Of a stretch of 64,000 bases of DNA, positions 60,064 to 64,000 are shown one piece after another. Each line of letters starts with the position of its first letter. Position 1 is the stretch's first letter. Both the position numbers and the translations under genes were made by a program. The notes beneath the pieces are model-generated. The model made no database searches. It had not been told where the DNA came from and saw only the letters and a program-made list of their open reading frames with translations. The stretch comes from Apostichopus japonicus. Its lineage: Eukaryota > Echinodermata > Holothuroidea > Aspidochirotida > Stichopodidae. Location of the stretch: assembly GCF_037975245.1 (NCBI RefSeq), contig NC_092572.1, forward strand, positions 34,450,765 through 34,514,764, read 5' to 3'.

Positions 60064-61310
60064 CAGTGTCTTTTACCCATGAACTGAGATGATAAACATA
60101 TAAACATAATTATTACAAAAATAAATATTTAATGATTATATTTATGAGAGGAGATATTCTATGTAATTCAAAAGAGCCTTCAATGTCCATTATGGCTTGC
60201 CTTTCTTAATTGCTTCATCTTTTTTGGTGACAAGCGGTCCAAAGTTGCTAGGCAAGGAAGTGACTGAAACACAATGATGCTCTTGTTTTTGTTAAGTTTA
60301 AAACATTTTGATTATTTTTTTTACTAGAGCACAGGTCTAAGTAAAAATTATGGGTAGGCATCCCTGGCCTAATAAACATACTGATATAGATGAGAATCTT
60401 GTGGGAGGAGTTTCTCCTGCCTTTTGCTGGAAATGTTTTAATTCATAAGACAATACATTGACCCTCTTTGTCTTATGTCTGTATTACTGTACAACCTTGC
60501 CCACATCCTGTTATGTGACCATAGTTGGTCCTCCACTTTCACCAAATTGCTCTATTCCCATGTTTTATTCATGTAAAAAAATAAGACCTGCTATAGTTAA
60601 TGGCCTGCAACCCAGTTATCTGCTTGGTCCCATAATATATGGTGTTACAGCAGAGGTGGAACAAAAAAATATTGGGGACCCTTTGGCATATTAGATATCG
60701 TTAATAGGAACATTCTTCTAATTTCTGAAGCCTTTTCAAATAGTTATAGATATGCCAGGTATATAATTGGTTAATCAAAGAAGTTTATTGGGGGGGGGGA
60801 GGCTTGACCACTCAATTATATTATTGAAGCTGCCCCCCTCCCCTGCTTCAGCTGTTTTTGTGTTACGAATGCATACTTCCCTTGTGCAATTGTTTTCATT
60901 TCATTTTTGGCATTTCCTTAAATATGTATCCTATGGGTTAGATTACTATAGTAGCTCACATTGTACTATTGCAACCAATAATTAAGTACTCATATTGTTT
61001 CTTTTTAAACCTACAATTGGTAACATATGCCAGTATAAAGATTATTTGGTTGAAATCAAGGAATATTTACAAAATCTGGAAGTTTAATTTGATTTACATC
61101 ATAGGTGAAAAGGCAGTATTCCCCCCCCCCCAAAAAAAAAAAAAACCAAGAGCATATTTCAACTATTTGATCTGTATTTAGTGTCTGATTTATGGGGTGT
61201 TGTGGCGGGTGTACCCTTCCCCTTTCAGACCACCCCAAAAAAGTTGTGTTCCAGACAAGAATGCTGGAAAATAAGTGCATTATTCAAATCGTGCAGACAC
61301 TACTACAACA
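60064..61310. other. AT-rich non-coding stretch with homopolymer runs
   Basis: No gene supported. A run of 9 G lies at about 60,790, and a C10 run followed by A13 at about 61,120-61,145. Confidence 0.4.
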
Positions 61311-61311
61311 A

Positions 61312-61440
61312 ATGTCACCCTCACCCACTCCAAAAGGCGGGTTGATTTCACCCCATCTTAGCCCACAGACTTAACTTTGTCGAAAGGAATTAGTATGTCT
61401 GTACATTAAAATAAAGGAAAATCTGACAAAATTGCTGTAA
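61312..61440. repeat. Solitary copy of the 141-bp repeat
   Basis: Contains AAAGGCGGGTTGATTTCACC, TTAGCCCACAGACTTAACTT, GGAATTAGTATGTCTGTACA and CTGACAAAATTGCTG, matching the last units of cluster 2 with extra substitutions. It ends at the TA microsatellite. Confidence 0.85.
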
Positions 61441-61445
61441 ATTGC

Positions 61446-61479
<34 letters not shown>

Positions 61480-61480
61480 A

Positions 61481-61520
<40 letters not shown>
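61446..61520. repeat. (TA)n microsatellite with TTTATA interruptions
   Basis: About 75 bp of alternating TA broken by short TTTATA and AAATAAATA pieces. It is able to form cruciforms. Confidence 0.95.
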
Positions 61521-61521
<1 letters not shown>

Positions 61522-62102
61522 TGCAGTAGCTTGCCCGAATCTTTTTCAAATTTTTGCCCAACATTTCCATGATTTTTTTTATTTAGCATCATGATGCCCG
61601 AATATTTCCGTGTAACACCACCGTAAGCGCAGCTGATCTGGGCTACCACGCTTTTTGCACGATCAAATTTTTTTCTAACTAGCCAACTGTATACCCACCA
61701 GGACATCCCCGACATGAGTGTATGTAAGAAACATTTTCTTTTTCATGGATGGTGGGGGGGGTGCCTACAAGCCTAGAAGTACAGGATTATCATATTCTTT
61801 GTTATATTTTATACTTTTTTTGTTAGACAAATTTCAGTCTCACCCGACACAGCGACATTATCCTGCCTACGTGTTGTTGAGCAATGAATGTTTTTCTGGA
61901 GGTAGCTGAGTACTGTGTTAAAATAATAAATATGGTAACTAAGTAGGAGCTTAAAAAATATACTGTCCTATTTTTCCCCTACAAAGTGATGTTACAATTT
62001 TTTATTCTTCTAATTTACCAAATTTTTGGGGAAGTGTAAATTTCTAAAACGTGAGATAAAATATAAAATGAAGAATGTTTAGATGTAACTTGCAAGGCCT
62101 CA

Positions 62103-62235
62103 GAAGTGCCGTTTCCGGCAATCTGAGAGGCATTTTTTGCCAAAAATTTTCTTGTGTGCTACTTGCCAACCGATGGTGGCGCTCCGCTGAGATAGTGTCA
62201 CAGGAACTTTCGGGCACAAAAAGTTTTGCCCCCTC
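62103..62235. mobile_element. Dispersed repeat copy 2 (related to 52,915-53,060)
   Basis: Carries GAAGTGCCGTTTCCGGC, AAAATTTTCTTGTGTGCT, GCCAACCGATGGTGGCGCTC and GCTGAGATAGTGTCAC in the same order as the 52.9 kb copy. It continues with TTCGGGCAC and TTTTGCCCCCTCC. No terminal repeats are visible. Confidence 0.7.
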
Positions 62236-62319
62236 CAAACTGAAATGGTCCTGTACGCCTATGCAATAAAGGCAACATTTAAAGCAACATTACTACTACA
62301 TTGATCATCCTACAGTAAG

Positions 62320-63964
62320 TAGAGTGCTATAATTTGGGGACTATACAGACTACCTTTAAGTAGCCTGGTAAATCACAACCATTTACTAGTTCAATTTCCA
62401 TTGTTACAGGTTCATCTGGCTCCTATGGATAGGTACATTGATTGCCTGTCCTAAACTATTCAGGCATAACAAAGAACCCACTGTTAGCCCTACTGAATTT
62501 AGTGTGGCTCACAGACAACTAATCTGCTAAGCTTCTTAAGTTCTGGCTAACTTTCTGTCAACAATAAAACTAAAGTGAGAGCCTATATTTAAAGAGATAA
62601 ACTAACTAGTACTGCATGTTAGCAAGTGTTTAGTGTATAATTTGTTAAATAGTGTACAGTGCTAGATTTTACTGTAGATAAATTCAAAGCAAACAATTGT
62701 GTATTATGGTGCCTAAAATATTTGAAAGAATTAAGACGTGTAATAATTTGAAAATATTTGTTGAAATGTTTTACTTTTCCCAACTTATATCACTGAAAAC
62801 AGATCCATATACCTATGACAAAGAAATGATAGGCTTACTATAGTGTTCATTTGGGATGCACAGAATCTTCTCAGAACCCAATCTTCTAAATTCTTAATGT
62901 TATGCTGTATTGGCCCCAAATATGCCAGATATTCAAATATGGTCACATTTGATCAAAATTCTTAAACTGTTTTATTACCACCTTGGAGGAAATGTACCTC
63001 ACTGGGACATTCAGTCTTCTTATGTGTTCATTTCAAATATCTGAGAACAATTTGGCAAGTAAAGACCTCCAGGAATGTACTCTTTGGAAACTTCTAGCAA
63101 TTATAGAGTGCTTTACTTTGGGGCCTATACAGACTTTTCAGTTCCTTGCTATTACTTTCTGTTAACTACAGTACATATATGACTAAAGTGGAATCAGAGG
63201 CCTATTTTTAAAGAGATTAACTGGTACTGCATGGTAGCAATTGTATATAGTGATTACTTTGTAAAAGAGTGTAGTGAACTTGTGCAGAGCTAGAAAAACA
63301 TAGATAAATTCATACCATGTTCATTTTATCCTCATTAACGGTGACATCCCTATGTTCCGAAGTCTCTATGTTCCGACGTCTCTATGTTCCGACAATTTGT
63401 TTGGACTCTTTAATTTTTTTTGACCAAAATTTTTTCTGACCCAATTTTTTTTGGGAGACTCAATCTTTTTGGTCCCCCATTTTTAGGACCAAATTTTTGG
63501 GGGGACTTAATTTTTTGGGCCCCAAATATTTGGGGACCCAATTTTTTTGGGGGGACTCAATTTTTTTGGACCAACATTTTTTCTGACCTACCTTTTTTTG
63601 GGGGACACAATTTTTTGGACGCACCACAATTTTTTTCACGAAAAAGAAGGGCCCAAAGTTTGTTATAAGTTTGTTTTGGTCCGAAAAAAGTTGGTCCGAA
63701 AACATGTTGGTCAAAAATTTGGGTCCAAAAAAAGGTAAGTCCGAAAAAATTTGGGTAAAAAAAATTAGAGTCCAAAAAAATTGTCGGAACATAGAGACGT
63801 CGGAACATAGAGATGTCAGAACATAGAGATGTAACCTCATTAACAGTACTAATATAAATGGATGCAGATCCTTATATATACCTTTGGTGAAGAACTGATA
63901 GGCTTACTATAGTGCTGATGTGGGATGTGCAGATATAACATTATTGTTACAATTAATTAATTAT
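62320..63964. repeat. Old segmental tandem duplication (copies at about 62.32-62.87 and 63.10-63.94 kb)
   Basis: AGAGTGCTATAATTTGGGGA...CTATACAGACT at 62,321 reappears as AGAGTGCTTTACTTTGGGGC...CTATACAGACT at 63,105. Later anchors also match in order: CCTATWTTTAAAGAGAT, TAGTACTGCATG versus TGGTACTGCATG, ATAGATAAATTCA, GCAGATCC and ATAGGCTTACTATAGTG (62,829 and 63,898). The second copy lacks roughly 0.2 kb and contains the 497-bp foldback element, which must have inserted after the duplication. Confidence 0.8.
63340..63836. mobile_element. Foldback/MITE-like element, 497 bp, with 8-bp target duplication
   Basis: The left arm has GGTGACATC followed by three TCTCTATGTTCCGACG-type units. The right arm carries the inverted set and ends GATGTAACC. 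The arms are near-complementary for about 55 bp. The interior holds degenerate units of about 20-27 bp of the form GACCCAATTTTTTTGGGGG in the left half and their approximate inverse (GGTCCGAAAAAAGTT) in the right half. TCATTAAC flanks both sides exactly (63,332-63,339 and 63,837-63,844). No coding capacity: the overlapping frames of 60-126 codons are periodic artefacts. Confidence 0.88.
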
Positions 63965-64000
63965 AACTGAGTACTTGCATTTCATTTAGTGGACTGCTGA

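Noticed and set aside
63460-63840. 126-codon minus-strand frame rich in Phe and Lys
   Set aside because: It lies entirely within the foldback element's T-rich/G-rich units. Overlapping open frames in other registers have the same low-complexity composition.

Overview
The window looks like nuclear DNA of an animal: AT-rich, intron-containing, with a TTAGGG-type telomere motif and dense DNA-transposon debris. No prokaryotic operon, rRNA, tRNA or CRISPR array is visible. A marine invertebrate deuterostome (echinoderm-like) would fit the TTAGGG repeats and repeat style, but this is only an impression and no marker gene fixes the taxon.

Layout. (1) Positions 1 to about 36,330 are one uninterrupted satellite array that runs off the left edge. 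Its monomer is about 376 bp and is an old dimer of two related halves. A 74-bp segment inside it is locally repeated 1 to 4 times, giving units of about 376, 451, 525 and 599 bp. These units form higher-order repeats of about 2.46, 3.00 and 3.06 kb. The array is highly homogeneous to about 31.7 kb, and decays to diverged monomers by about 36.3 kb. (2) 36.3-40.9 kb is low-complexity and transposon-like DNA with one candidate exon. (3) 40.9-43.66 kb is a second, unrelated degenerate tandem array interrupted by a foreign insert. (4) 43.69-46.09 kb holds the only convincing gene, on the minus strand: the 3' end of a multi-exon gene for a tyrosine-recombinase-like (integrase-fold, Crypton-like) protein. 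Four exons join in one frame through three phase-1 introns. (5) 46.4-53.2 kb is mostly non-coding. It contains a 1,669-bp hAT-like element with a perfect 8-bp target duplication, which itself carries a TTAA-flanked MITE. (6) 53.27-53.40 kb is an interstitial telomeric array. (7) 53.4-57.1 kb is transposon debris with two hammerhead-like motifs. (8) 57.15-60.06 kb holds two clusters of a 141-bp tandem repeat, with a stray copy at 61.3 kb. (9) 61.4-64 kb has a TA microsatellite, an old segmental tandem duplication, and a 497-bp foldback element with an 8-bp target duplication.

There are no operon-like gene relationships. The main stories are satellite evolution at several nested scales, a domesticated or decaying recombinase gene close to satellite DNA, and several non-autonomous mobile elements whose boundaries can be read directly. 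All short open frames inside the satellite and the 141-bp repeat are treated as by-products of the repeats.
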